A stretch of 64,000 bases of DNA from positions 124,001-188,000 of the forward strand of contig JADJXO010000003.1 of assembly GCA_016715825.1 (NCBI GenBank), in the 5' to 3' direction. The stretch comes from Nitrospira sp. Lineage in GTDB: Bacteria; Nitrospirota; Nitrospiria; Nitrospirales; Nitrospiraceae. The notes under the pieces are model-generated. The model ran no database searches. It was given only the letters and a program-made list of their open reading frames with translations, and had not been told where the DNA came from. The position numbers were made by a program, and so were the translations under genes. This document shows positions 18,097-26,194 of this stretch, one piece after another (within the stretch, counting starts at the first letter, position 1; every line of letters begins with the position of its first letter).

Positions 18097-18567
18097 CTAT
18101 TTGCCATAGAATCGCCTACTGAGCTCTGCAAAAAAATCTGGCCCATAGACAGGCATACCGTGTGAGGCGCCTAATAGGTCACCACGCTCCTGTTCAAGAA
18201 CGCGAGATGCCTCTCTGGCACGCTCTGCCTCAGGTCCGATCCCCGATGTAACGAGGTTATCGAGGGCATACACATGTCCCTGTGTTGCCGCAGCTATCCA
18301 CCAGCGAGTAGCTTCCTTAATCCTCACTGGATAACCTGCCATCCAGTCATCTTCAGACTCACAGCACAGCCCCCCCCAAAGGATTGTGGCCATTGCGTAC
18401 TGACAGTGCATATCTCCGGATTCAGCATGCGGTAACATCAGGTGCTGTAACTCGCTAAACTCGACAACGTCAGGCTGATGCCACGATTCCATGTCAGCTG
18501 GATTGCTCTCTGCGTGGGATTGGATAGCAGCCTGATACCGATCGTATAGTGCTTGTAGATTATCCAT
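18097..18567 (-). CDS. hypothetical protein with a weak Sel1/TPR-like region
   Basis: A 156-residue soluble, acidic protein. Residues 45-105 (AESGDMHCQYAMATILWGG, then ATRWWIAAATQGHVYALDNL) look like two Sel1-type helical repeats, a fold used for protein docking. No signal peptide is present. I do not recognise the family beyond that. A 31-codon open frame ends 15 bp upstream in the same direction and may share its transcript. The two lie just outside the higBA toxin-antitoxin pair, divergent from it. Confidence 0.6.
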   Translation of the reverse strand: MDNLQALYDRYQAAIQSHAESNPADMESWHQPDVVEFSELQHLMLPHAESGDMHCQYAMATILWGGLCCESEDDWMAGYPVRIKEATRWWIAAATQGHVYALDNLVTSGIGPEAERAREASRVLEQERGDLLGASHGMPVYGPDFFAELSRRFYGK

Positions 18568-18582
18568 GACAGCCAGGGGGCC

Positions 18583-18678
18583 TCACTTCTTCTGGCGCGC
18601 GCCAGCTAAGACTTCTTGCCACACATCGCGTTTGGCCTCGAATTTGGCAAGTGCCTTGCCGGTCAGCTTTTTGCTCAT
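18583..18678 (-). CDS. 31-residue basic small protein (doubtful)
   Basis: Reads MSKKLTGKALAKFEAKRDVW followed by QEVLAGARQKK and a stop. The charged helix resembles the N-terminal helix seen in front of some small antitoxin-type regulators, but the DNA-binding part is absent. The reading is uniformly coding-like, though there is no clear Shine-Dalgarno. It precedes the Sel1-like gene by 15 bp. It may be a remnant of a second toxin-antitoxin gene next to higBA; that is inference. Confidence 0.35.
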   Translation of the reverse strand: MSKKLTGKALAKFEAKRDVWQEVLAGARQKK

Positions 18679-18846
18679 CTCGAAATTTCTGGTCACGCAG
18701 AACCAGCTTCGTTATCAATGGATACGGTCGTATTCGCAGGAAGATGAAGGATTCCATCAACCCAAGGATGGCTGAACTGTAGGCCTCTGATGTGCAAAAG
18801 GCAAGATTCAGGCGTGCGATACTACTGCGATCTGTGACGGGGGCGA

Positions 18847-18875
18847 TTGTTCCCATATTGGGAGCGTGCTATAGT
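18847..18875 (+). promoter_or_regulatory. higBA promoter with embedded operator
   Basis: A sigma-70 type promoter: -35 TTGTTC (18847-18852), a 17-bp spacer and -10 TATAGT (18870-18875). A perfect inverted repeat TCCCA-TAT-TGGGA (18851-18863) lies in the spacer, where a HigA-type repressor would block RNA polymerase. The predicted transcript start is within a base or two of the higB GTG start codon at 18881. Confidence 0.55.
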
Positions 18876-18880
18876 AGGAC

Positions 18881-19174
18881 GTGCGCATCATTGCCAAGCG
18901 GGCACTCCGAAACTTCTGGAAGCGATACCCAAAGGCCAAGGGGCCTTTGGAAGCCTGGCATCAGGAGGTCACCCATGCTGATTGGGCATCTCCATCGGCA
19001 GTCAAAGCTCACTTTCGTTCAGCCAGTGTCCTGCATGGCAATCGGGTTGTCTTCAACGTGGCGGGGAATCAATATCGGTTGATTGTGAAGATCAATTATC
19101 CGTACCGAGTGGTGTACATTCGATTCATCGGCACACACGTCGAGTACGATGCGATCGACGTGACGAGCATCTAG
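18881..19174 (+). CDS. higB: HigB-family toxin (mRNA interferase)
   Basis: A 97-residue RelE-fold toxin of the HigB group that cleaves mRNA on the ribosome. The pattern is diagnostic: RALRNFWKRYPKAKGPLEAW, HADWASPSAVK, NRVVFNVAGNQYRLIVKINYPYRVVYIRFIGTHVEYD. The gene begins with GTG at 18881, directly at the predicted transcript start, so the mRNA may be leaderless. higA follows 16 bp after the stop. Toxin-first order is typical for higBA. Confidence 0.92.
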   Translation: MRIIAKRALRNFWKRYPKAKGPLEAWHQEVTHADWASPSAVKAHFRSASVLHGNRVVFNVAGNQYRLIVKINYPYRVVYIRFIGTHVEYDAIDVTSI

Positions 19175-19190
19175 CAGGGGAGGAGTTGCC

Positions 19191-19550
19191 ATGACCATTG
19201 TTCCAATCAAGACGGCCCGAGACTATGACCGGGCGTTAGGTCGCATTGAACAACTGATGGATGCGAAACCAGGCACGAAGGCCGGTGATGAGCTGGACGT
19301 ACTCACGACGCTTGTCGAAGCGTATGAAGCGAAACATCACGCGATTTGTCCTCCAGACCCGGTCGACGCGATCACATTTCGGATGGATCAACTCGGCATG
19401 ACGCGGAGGGATTTGGAGAGTCTATTGGGCGGGCGCGGACGTGTGTCGGAAATCTTCACAAGGAAGCGGACTCTCTCGCTCGAGATGATTCGTCGACTTC
19501 ACCGCAAGTTACACATTCCCCTGGAGAGCCTCATAGGGACCGCAGCGTAG
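19191..19550 (+). CDS. higA: HigA-family antitoxin
   Basis: A 119-residue antitoxin with the HigA N-terminal region (IKTARDYDRALGRIEQLMDAKPGT, then ELDVLTTLVEAYEAKHH) and a C-terminal helix-turn-helix (RMDQLGMTRRDLESLLGGRGRVSEIFTRKR). It binds and neutralises HigB and represses its own promoter. The inverted repeat in the upstream promoter fits that. It is preceded by AGGGGAGGAG at a good distance from the ATG, so translation is expected to be stronger than that of the toxin. Confidence 0.92.
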   Translation: MTIVPIKTARDYDRALGRIEQLMDAKPGTKAGDELDVLTTLVEAYEAKHHAICPPDPVDAITFRMDQLGMTRRDLESLLGGRGRVSEIFTRKRTLSLEMIRRLHRKLHIPLESLIGTAA

Positions 19551-19634
19551 GCACTCCTTCCCCTCACCAACATAGTCGTTTGGTCCCCTCCGCTTGACTC
19601 CCATCCGATCGCTGTGGTTAGGTCCCGCACCACG

Positions 19635-20669
19635 ATGACGCTGCTTCGCGCTGCCCTTACATTGGCTTCTCTTACGCTTCTGATCTCCGCGCTCGCCTGT
19701 CAGAAGGAGAGCGAGTCCATCGTCTCCATCGCGCTGCATCCCACCAACGCGAATATCCTCTACGTGGCGACGAACGATGCCGTCTACAAATCGCGTGATG
19801 GGGGTGGGACCTGGGAGAGGTTTCCAAGCTTTAGTGCCCGTCGGGTGACGACGCTCGCGATCGATCCTGTGCTGCCGGCCACGATTTATGCCGGGACGAT
19901 GGGGGACGCGGTGTACAAGAGCCCGGATGGCGGGCAACGGTGGTTGCCGCATAACGTCGGGTTGAAAGAGCATGTGTCGTTCGTGAATCAGTTCGTGTTT
20001 CACCCGGCACTCAACGAAAAGATCTATATCGCCACGACCGTCGGTGCCTACTACTCAAAGGATGCAGGCCGCGAGTGGGAAGAACGGATGAACGGGATGA
20101 AGGAAGTCCACATTGTGACGTCGATCGCCATCAATCCAAAGGATCCCACCATCTTGTTTGGAGGGACAACGGGAGGAGTGTATCGCTCAGACGACGCCGG
20201 GATGTCGTGGAAACGGATCAATAATGGGCTAATCCCGGAGAGTGAGCTGATGGCGGCGATGGCGCTAGGTGTCAATGCCATTGAAATCGATCGGACGAAT
20301 CCCGATATCGTGTATGCAGGGACGACGAAAGGGCTTTTTCGGACGGAGAATAAGGGGGAAGCCTGGGACCGAATCGGAGAATCCTTGTCGGATCCCTTTA
20401 TCAGCAGCCTGCTCCTGCATCCCTCGGATCAGTCGGTACTCTATGTCGGTGGCACAGCCGGAGTCTGGAAAAGCGTCGATCGTGGAACAACCTGGAAGGG
20501 AGTGAACCAGGGCATTGCCACGCTGAACATTCGCGCCCTGGCCATGAATCCAAAGAACTCGCAGCTTCTGTATGCCGGAACGAACGGGAGTGGGCTCTAT
20601 CGATCGACCGATGCCGGCGCGACCTGGGCGGCTGTGCCGCTCAAAACCGCGCCGGTGATACATCAGTAG
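19635..20669 (+). CDS. lipoprotein with YCF48/BNR-type beta-propeller repeats
   Basis: About 344 residues from the ATG at 19635 (a GTG at 19614 is possible). A lipoprotein signal ends in LLISALAC, so the protein is anchored by lipid in the envelope. The rest is a series of beta-propeller blades, each with a DGGGTWERF or SDDAGMSWKRI type Asp-box, separated by a strand such as NPDIVYAGTTKGLFRT. This is the layout of YCF48/photosystem-assembly-like and sortilin-like proteins, which act as assembly factors or binding platforms. No catalytic residues of sialidases are apparent. Ends 7 bp into the convergent lipoprotein gene. Confidence 0.8.
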   Translation: MTLLRAALTLASLTLLISALACQKESESIVSIALHPTNANILYVATNDAVYKSRDGGGTWERFPSFSARRVTTLAIDPVLPATIYAGTMGDAVYKSPDGGQRWLPHNVGLKEHVSFVNQFVFHPALNEKIYIATTVGAYYSKDAGREWEERMNGMKEVHIVTSIAINPKDPTILFGGTTGGVYRSDDAGMSWKRINNGLIPESELMAAMALGVNAIEIDRTNPDIVYAGTTKGLFRTENKGEAWDRIGESLSDPFISSLLLHPSDQSVLYVGGTAGVWKSVDRGTTWKGVNQGIATLNIRALAMNPKNSQLLYAGTNGSGLYRSTDAGATWAAVPLKTAPVIHQ

Positions 20670-21148
20670 CCGGACTTTGCTCCACCACTCCCGTGCTGAT
20701 ACCGACCGCTGTAGGACAGCATCTTGTCGGACATGGCTTTCCACTCATCGGCCGTCATCAGTTCCTTCATCTTAAATCTCAGAGAGAGGACCTTGGCCGA
20801 ACTTTCCGTCCGTTGAACGGTCGCTTCGTTGAGGATCTTTGAAAATTCCTCGGGCGCGGCCGTGTAACTGGTGTTGAGTGTGTAGAGTTGCCGGTGATAG
20901 TTCCGTTCCTGTTCTCGGCCGGCTTTCAGTTCGGTGATGATCTCAGCAACGAGCGCATTGACCTCTTTGGCCTTAGTAGGGTCCTGTACCGTCCGATTGA
21001 TCAGCCCTTCCATGTCTTGCTGACCCTTCTGCCAATAGGCGTCGCTCTTGCTTGCTCCCATGCCGTGGTGATGATGGTGGTATGAGGAACACCCGACCAG
21101 AACGACCATTCCTATCGCCACAAGTAAACCATTGACCATCCGATGCAT
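20663..21148 (-). CDS. small periplasmic lipoprotein, Spy/CpxP-like
   Basis: About 161 residues from the ATG at 21148; an in-frame ATG four codons upstream is possible. A lipobox is visible in VVLVGCSS, then a run of histidines (SYHHHHHG) that may bind metal. The remainder is a helical domain with the alternating charged pattern of Spy/CpxP or heavy-metal-sensor periplasmic proteins. The end is LMTADEWKAMSDKMLSY, close to the LT...QW...L motif of that family. Likely a periplasmic chaperone or metal-sensing partner. Confidence 0.65.
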   Translation of the reverse strand: MHRMVNGLLVAIGMVVLVGCSSYHHHHHGMGASKSDAYWQKGQQDMEGLINRTVQDPTKAKEVNALVAEIITELKAGREQERNYHRQLYTLNTSYTAAPEEFSKILNEATVQRTESSAKVLSLRFKMKELMTADEWKAMSDKMLSYSGRYQHGSGGAKSGY

Positions 21149-21210
21149 ATGTCCCTCCATGAATAAGTTGTGACCTGGCTCCTTCTTACCGTATCATTGT
21201 CCGGAATATC

Positions 21211-21579
21211 ATGCCAGAATTCTTCCCGGCCACACCTGATGAGTTCCATGCGCTTAAAACGGAGTTTCGTCACCACCTCGACACGTTCTATGCGGGGCTC
21301 AAACTGGCTCCACCGTACGAAAGCGTGGAAAAAGCGGTCCGCACCCTGACAACCACGGTCCATGGACTTCCGATTGAAGAACAAACCCGAGTCCTGACTG
21401 ATCCTGTCTTGCGCTGGCGGCAATTCCAACGCGCCTTTGAAGCCTCAGGCCTGTCGAAGAAACACCGTGGGATCATCGCCGGCCTGGTGCGAGATCGATC
21501 GGCAGTCAGTTTGCCTGCCGAATACGACCATTTCCTGGAGTTTTTTCGACTCGAGGGGCATGGCCAGAGCAATGGTTAG
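21211..21579 (+). CDS. 122-residue hypothetical protein
   Basis: A soluble helical protein starting MPEFFPATPDEF, without signal, metal motif or recognisable family. Charged amphipathic helices make it look like a small cytosolic regulatory or adaptor protein. It begins 60 bp from the divergent lipoprotein start and its last 4 bp overlap the convergent membrane-protein gene. Coding status is supported by an uninterrupted frame with balanced composition and a normal start context. Confidence 0.6.
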   Translation: MPEFFPATPDEFHALKTEFRHHLDTFYAGLKLAPPYESVEKAVRTLTTTVHGLPIEEQTRVLTDPVLRWRQFQRAFEASGLSKKHRGIIAGLVRDRSAVSLPAEYDHFLEFFRLEGHGQSNG

Positions 21580-22193
21580 GAAGAGGCTGGACTCGAGAGC
21601 GTCTCGCGCAGCTCCTCGTAGACCTTCATCAGGCGGGTATCTTCCAGACGATAGGAAAAGGCGAGGGTGACGAGCCCGAAGGCCAAGACAAGACCTGCCA
21701 GCCCGACAATGCCGAGCCCAACCAGCGCGCCTCCTAGCGAGGCGAACCCACCTTCCATGGCGTATTGAACGACAAAGGTCAGTGATCCGATGAACACAAG
21801 TGCAAACCACATGAATGTAATCAGCGTCGATGACCATGGAATGCGTTTCACACAGAGAGTCCCCAGCGCATGGTCGTGCGCAGCAAGATGAATCAGACCC
21901 TTCACCGGCCAGGCCGTACGAAATCGCCTCGAGAAGAATCGATACCGCGGACGAATTGCGATCTGAGATGATTCCGGGTAAAAGCGGGCGACTCCGTGGG
22001 GGAGCATCAACACGCCGGTGGGAGTGAATCGTTCACGCACCGTGCTCAGTGCGGTATTCGGCCATTGTTCCGAACGATCTGCCACCCGGCAGCCATACCG
22101 AACGGCGTACGGCGTCAGCCGGATGAAATACAGCCAATCGCCGACGACCAACCCGACGCATAAGGCAGCTGCAAAGAGACCCGCGAGAAGCAT
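21576..22193 (-). CDS. 205-residue membrane protein of unknown function
   Basis: Has three or four membrane segments: residues 1-22, about 124-145 and about 152-180. A central 90-residue soluble region is rich in Arg and Tyr (YPESSQIAIRPRYRFFSRRF). A short charged tail follows, with ERLET-like helix SYRLEDTRLMKVYEELRE. No family recognised. The gene is alone on the minus strand, with a 285-bp gap before the methyltransferase gene that shows no obvious structure. Confidence 0.6.
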   Translation of the reverse strand: MLLAGLFAAALCVGLVVGDWLYFIRLTPYAVRYGCRVADRSEQWPNTALSTVRERFTPTGVLMLPHGVARFYPESSQIAIRPRYRFFSRRFRTAWPVKGLIHLAAHDHALGTLCVKRIPWSSTLITFMWFALVFIGSLTFVVQYAMEGGFASLGGALVGLGIVGLAGLVLAFGLVTLAFSYRLEDTRLMKVYEELRETLSSPASS

Positions 22194-22490
22194 GGCCGTA
22201 GCTATCCCATAGGAGTGGAGCCTGAATCAAGACAACGGGATCGCAGGATTATTCGTGTCCCACACCAAAGAGTCACGCGAAGACTCCGATTTCCAAGTCG
22301 TCCAAGGAATCTGTTGACTCACGAAGAGCAGTTTGGCTAGAGTACGGCGGGCGACGTTCCGGGCGGGTCTTGTATCACTGGGGTTTCCCGCCACAATTTT
22401 ATTCCTACGTCCACACATCGCGAATTAATTGTCTACACTCCGCAGCAAAGCGCACGCAGCGAGTGGGTCGTCTGGCGTTTGGAGGAGAGC

Positions 22491-23228
22491 ATGGATCCCA
22501 TCAAAATTGAGCGTGTCTACACGACGTACGCGGGCTTTTACGATAAGGTGTTTGGAAAAGTGTTCCATGAGGGGCGTGAATCGGCCATTCGGAATCTGAA
22601 CGTACAGCCGAACGAACACATTTTGGAAGTGGGTGTGGGGACTGGGCTGGCCCTTCCGATGTATCCACGCCATTGCCGCATCGTCGGGATCGATCTCTCG
22701 GAGGGCATGCTGGCAAAAGCCAAAGAAAAGGCCGGAGCGCTTGAACTCGATCATGTTGAGCTTCATCGCATGGATGCGGGCGCGATGGAATTTGAAGACG
22801 ACAGCTTTGATACGGTGGTCGCCGCATACGTCGTCACGGCGGTTCCAGACTATCGAAAGGTCGTGAATGAGATGATTCGGGTCTGTCGTCCTGGTGGCCG
22901 GATTGTCATGTTGAACCACTTCAGCAACGGAAACAAAGTGATCGCGGCGGTGGAGAAAGTGATCTCGCCATTGACCAAACACTTGGGTTGGCGCACGGAT
23001 CTCTCGCTGAATACTGTGTTGGAAGGGACGTCTTTGCATGTTGCAAGGAAGCAGAGCGTCAATCCCTTGCGGTTTTGGGCGCTGGTCGAGTGTGTGAACG
23101 GAAAGACCAAGCAGACGAACGGAAACGGTGCAGGACACCGCATTCCTAGCTATATGAACGGTAGTGATGGTGTCGGTTTTTCATCGGGGAATGGGAAGGA
23201 ACAGTATTCCCCGGAACACGTGCACTGA
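22491..23228 (+). CDS. class I SAM methyltransferase, PmtA/UbiE-like
   Basis: About 245 residues from the ATG at 22491, which is preceded by GGAGGA at a good distance; an upstream in-frame start at 22479 is less likely. Motif I is HILEVGVGTGLALP, followed by GIDLSEGMLAKAKEK and DDSFDTVVAAYVVTAVPDYRKVVNEMIRVCRPGGRIVMLNHF. This order matches bacterial phosphatidylethanolamine N-methyltransferases of the Rhodobacter PmtA type. The product would be phosphatidylcholine precursors, but ubiquinone or menaquinone methyltransferases are similar. A low-complexity, asparagine- and glycine-rich tail of about 40 residues is unusual. Confidence 0.8.
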   Translation: MDPIKIERVYTTYAGFYDKVFGKVFHEGRESAIRNLNVQPNEHILEVGVGTGLALPMYPRHCRIVGIDLSEGMLAKAKEKAGALELDHVELHRMDAGAMEFEDDSFDTVVAAYVVTAVPDYRKVVNEMIRVCRPGGRIVMLNHFSNGNKVIAAVEKVISPLTKHLGWRTDLSLNTVLEGTSLHVARKQSVNPLRFWALVECVNGKTKQTNGNGAGHRIPSYMNGSDGVGFSSGNGKEQYSPEHVH

Positions 23229-23246
23229 CTTTCAGATCATCGGTTC

Positions 23247-24065
23247 TTACTGACTACGCCGTGAGTGGTCTTCCCGTGCCAGCCAGCCCTCCCAGTCGCG
23301 ACCGGGGATGATCGTCGTGCCGACCAGGCAGTCACCAGGAAATTGCCGGGTGATGTGATCGGCGAGGACTTCAAGAATGCGGCTCATCTGCTGGTTTTGA
23401 TCCCCGAATACACGCAGCATTAATCCGAAGCCATGCCCTTCCAGCGGGCCATAGGCCAGGACATGCATCATATTGTCCTCGCCGGCGAGGGAGTTGTGGA
23501 CTGGAATCAGATCCCCTTCCCACTGCACGACGGAATGTGTCCCTGCGTTCCGATTCGTCTTTCGCCAGGTGCAAGGCAGACCCGCCTGGTCCAGCTCGTC
23601 TAACAACCAGTCGACAGTGGGACCCTGAGGAGTCCGCCCTTGGAAAACCCACCGAGCGAGTTCCGTCGCATGCCGAGCCGTCACGAACGGAACGGCGACT
23701 TCCTCGAGGTGGGCCTCATCACAGACAACGTACAGTTCGCCCTGCGGGTCGAACCAAAACCGCAGTTTTCCAGCGCTCCATTCCGTCTGGATAATGCCGA
23801 GCGATGAACAGTCAACTCCATCTTGCTCGAACACCGAAAAATCCGTCACCCCCGTCATCGTGAGCGTCGCCACTCGGACCAGTTCCCGTACCTCATAGCG
23901 AATGGTCACGGCGATCGTCGTTCCAGCCGGCACCTCACGTCCCGAGCGTTCGTCAAAAAGGCGACGTTTGGTGATCCGGATGTCGGTGACATACCCCGAG
24001 CGGAACCCGCCGGTATAGCCGATCAACCAGCGCAAATCGTCAGCGTTCTGGATGAGGTACGTCAT
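23247..24065 (-). CDS. hypothetical protein, about 272 residues
   Basis: Starts MTYLIQNADDLRWLIGY at 24065; an in-frame ATG at 24119 would overlap the upstream gene. The protein is soluble, rich in beta-strand patterns (REVPAGTTIAVTIRYEVRELVRVATLTMTGV), with a C-terminal part of mixed helices. I do not recognise it. It is likely cytosolic. It lies downstream of the methyltransferase-like gene on the same strand with a 30-bp gap, so the two may be an operon. Confidence 0.6.
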   Translation of the reverse strand: MTYLIQNADDLRWLIGYTGGFRSGYVTDIRITKRRLFDERSGREVPAGTTIAVTIRYEVRELVRVATLTMTGVTDFSVFEQDGVDCSSLGIIQTEWSAGKLRFWFDPQGELYVVCDEAHLEEVAVPFVTARHATELARWVFQGRTPQGPTVDWLLDELDQAGLPCTWRKTNRNAGTHSVVQWEGDLIPVHNSLAGEDNMMHVLAYGPLEGHGFGLMLRVFGDQNQQMSRILEVLADHITRQFPGDCLVGTTIIPGRDWEGWLAREDHSRRSQ

Positions 24066-24097
24066 GGGGCGATTGTAGCCTACGTGTGGACGAGCTG

Positions 24098-24976
24098 CTA
24101 CCTCTGCGTATGCCCCCAAACCGACAGTACAGGGGGGCGGCGAGGTCGGAGTGGGGTGGTGATCTCACAGGCACCCTGCCGAGTGAGTCCGACCTTTCTG
24201 CAGAGTGAGGCCGCGAGAGTCGCCTCGTTTCGACCCTGATTAATCATGACGAATCGACCGTGGGGCTGCAGATTACGAGCGATCCGTGCAAATAAGGTGT
24301 GCGGTGTAAAGAGGGAGAGTGGTAATCGCCAGGCCAACACAGGGTCAGGCGTCACGAAGGGATACCAGGCCGTCACGATGTCCGCCGGACGGTCGTAATA
24401 GGCATAGTCACCGACGATGAACTCCGTGTTAGGCAGCGAGTGGATATACCCGTGTGCATAGTCGAGGCGACTATACCCGTTCAAGTAGATCCGGTGGCCT
24501 TCGACCTCGATTCCCAATAACTCAGCGGGACGGAAGAAGGTGTGCAGGACGGGTGCGTACCAAAAATTACTGGAGCCGATATCCTGAACGACTCCGCCTC
24601 TCAAATGGGGAAGTCGCATTCCTGACCAGGCCTGTTCCAGAATATCGAGGTAATCGTACTGTTTCAGGGCCGTCAGTTGTCGCGCAGACGCTTCGAACCG
24701 AACGCCAAATCGCTGTTGAAGCCGTTCGATCCGCTCACGGACAACTCCGCTGAGTTGATCCAACTGTCCGGATGAGCGTTCACGATAGATCCCGCGCGAC
24801 CAGGCGACCCCCTGACCTAGGCGAAACCAGAATGCGTGATACTGGGAAGCCAGCCGCTGCCGAATCGAATAGGACGTGTCGCATTCCGGAGAAATCGAGG
24901 ATAGGGATGGCGTCCGATCTTGAGAGCCTATAGGCTGTTCCACGACTGCATTGTGCTCAACGACGGAGACGGCCAT
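24098..24976 (-). CDS. SAM methyltransferase-like protein of unknown substrate
   Basis: A 292-residue protein whose centre has a Rossmann methyltransferase outline: GGVVQDIGSSNFWYAPVLHTFFRPAELLGIEVEGHRIY, where DIGSSN would be motif I and the acidic residue following the strand would contact SAM. After that come TEFIVGDYAYYDRPADIVTAWYPFVTP and RIARNLQPHGRFVMINQG, the usual later strands. The first 90 residues are helical. The substrate is not readable. Divergent from the region before the amidotransferase gene. Confidence 0.6.
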   Translation of the reverse strand: MAVSVVEHNAVVEQPIGSQDRTPSLSSISPECDTSYSIRQRLASQYHAFWFRLGQGVAWSRGIYRERSSGQLDQLSGVVRERIERLQQRFGVRFEASARQLTALKQYDYLDILEQAWSGMRLPHLRGGVVQDIGSSNFWYAPVLHTFFRPAELLGIEVEGHRIYLNGYSRLDYAHGYIHSLPNTEFIVGDYAYYDRPADIVTAWYPFVTPDPVLAWRLPLSLFTPHTLFARIARNLQPHGRFVMINQGRNEATLAASLCRKVGLTRQGACEITTPLRPRRPPVLSVWGHTQR

Positions 24977-25359
24977 ATGCTTTCATCGGCAGATTCGCCA
25001 ATGGGCTAAAGGGGAGTCGGCGCAAAAGATGGTCAGGATCAGCCGGAGAGGGCTTGTCGGCACCTATCTGCTTGGTCAGGGGTCAACAACCAGAGGCGAT
25101 CATGGTTGCGTTCAATCGAGACAAAGCGATCGGTGCGAGAGGCGTGCATATGTACGATGTCATGCCATGTAGTCCATAGCCAACTGTATGGCACTACAGT
25201 AAAGATCTGCTGCTCTTTTCTTCGGGGCCTGTCGTCGGCTATGGTAGAGAAGATATCCGCTGAGGGTTCTCGGAGAATGGGCAACGAGTGTGACTGGAAA
25301 ACAATTGTGTTCGAGGGGTGAGGTGGGAAGCGAAAGAGGGTGGGTGTTAAGGAAATACT
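24977..25359. other. 383-bp intergenic stretch
   Basis: Holds the divergent promoter region between the methyltransferase-like and amidotransferase genes. A minus-strand frame ending at 25039 reads protein-like for about 60 residues (see the low-confidence entry). No RNA gene or strong hairpin was seen. Confidence 0.4.
25039..25284 (-). CDS. possible small protein, start uncertain
   Basis: The minus frame reads VVPYSWLWTTWHDIVH, then MHASRTDRFVSIERNHDRLW and LLTPDQADRCRQALSG to a stop, which looks coding. There is no ATG near the expected start; a TTG at 25284 gives 81 codons, and an ATG at 25383 would enter the divergent gene's leader. No Shine-Dalgarno is apparent for either. Real gene, remnant or chance frame cannot be separated by eye. 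Confidence 0.25.
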   Translation of the reverse strand: MPILREPSADIFSTIADDRPRRKEQQIFTVVPYSWLWTTWHDIVHMHASRTDRFVSIERNHDRLWLLTPDQADRCRQALSG

Positions 25360-26043
25360 ATGCGCGCGGTTTGTCTCCAACACGTTCCCTTTGAAGGCCC
25401 AGGTGGTTTTCGTTCGGCGCTCGCCGAACGCGGTGTCTCTTTAGAACGCTATCTGGTCCCGCAGGACGGCCTACCCAAAGACGCTGGTGATCTTCTCATC
25501 GTGATGGGTGGACCGATGTCAGTCAACGATTCAGATACATGGATCACTGAAGAAACCGCATTCATCAGATCGGCGCTGCTGGCGGGGAAACCCGTGATCG
25601 GAGTCTGTCTGGGCAGTCAGTTGATGGCGAACGCCCTCGGTGCGAAGGTACGGCCGGGCAGGGCATTGGAAATCGGCATGACTGCGGTTTGTCTCACGAG
25701 TGCAGGAAAAGGAGATCCGGTGTTCGGAACAGGCCCCGATACCTTCTCTGTCTTTGAATGGCACGGAGAAGTGTTCGACCTGCCTCAAGGTTGTGTGGCT
25801 TTGGTGGAATCTGAGGTTGCGCCGCTCCAGGCATTCCGGTATGGCAAGCATGCCTATGGCCTCCTCTTTCATCTAGAAATGGAAGAGAGTGGCATCGATT
25901 CGCTGTGCGGAGAATGTGGGACGGATTTGATCAAAGCGGGTCTTACTGCTGCCCATGTAAAGTCGGCGGCCATGCCTCACCTTCGCCAGTCGCATATCAT
26001 GGCCGATCGGCTGATCCATCACCTTCTGAGACCTGCAGATTGA
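25360..26043 (+). CDS. class I glutamine amidotransferase (GMP-synthase-like)
   Basis: A 227-residue stand-alone glutaminase domain. The catalytic triad is visible: nucleophile Cys83 in GVCLGSQ, and His171/Glu173 in LLFHLEME; the FEWHGEVFDLP block near 132-142 is typical of the YfeJ/GuaA-like group. It would release ammonia from glutamine for an unknown partner or act on gamma-glutamyl compounds. The gene is monocistronic. Its ATG is preceded by AAGGAAA at an acceptable distance. Confidence 0.85.
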   Translation: MRAVCLQHVPFEGPGGFRSALAERGVSLERYLVPQDGLPKDAGDLLIVMGGPMSVNDSDTWITEETAFIRSALLAGKPVIGVCLGSQLMANALGAKVRPGRALEIGMTAVCLTSAGKGDPVFGTGPDTFSVFEWHGEVFDLPQGCVALVESEVAPLQAFRYGKHAYGLLFHLEMEESGIDSLCGECGTDLIKAGLTAAHVKSAAMPHLRQSHIMADRLIHHLLRPAD

Positions 26044-26194
26044 TTCCCTAGCTAGTCATGAAGTAGTCTTGTTTCCCTCTTTACACGTTCGAGCGTCCTC
26101 ATGCCTATCATCCACGGTCGATTCCCTGACTTGTGGATGCAATGACTTTGTCACGACGAGATGAGGACATTATATGAAAGGAGTTTGATCCACC

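Noticed and set aside
25106..25321. 71-codon plus-strand frame
   Set aside because: Cysteine-rich and irregular in composition; the opposite strand reads more like protein, though also doubtful.
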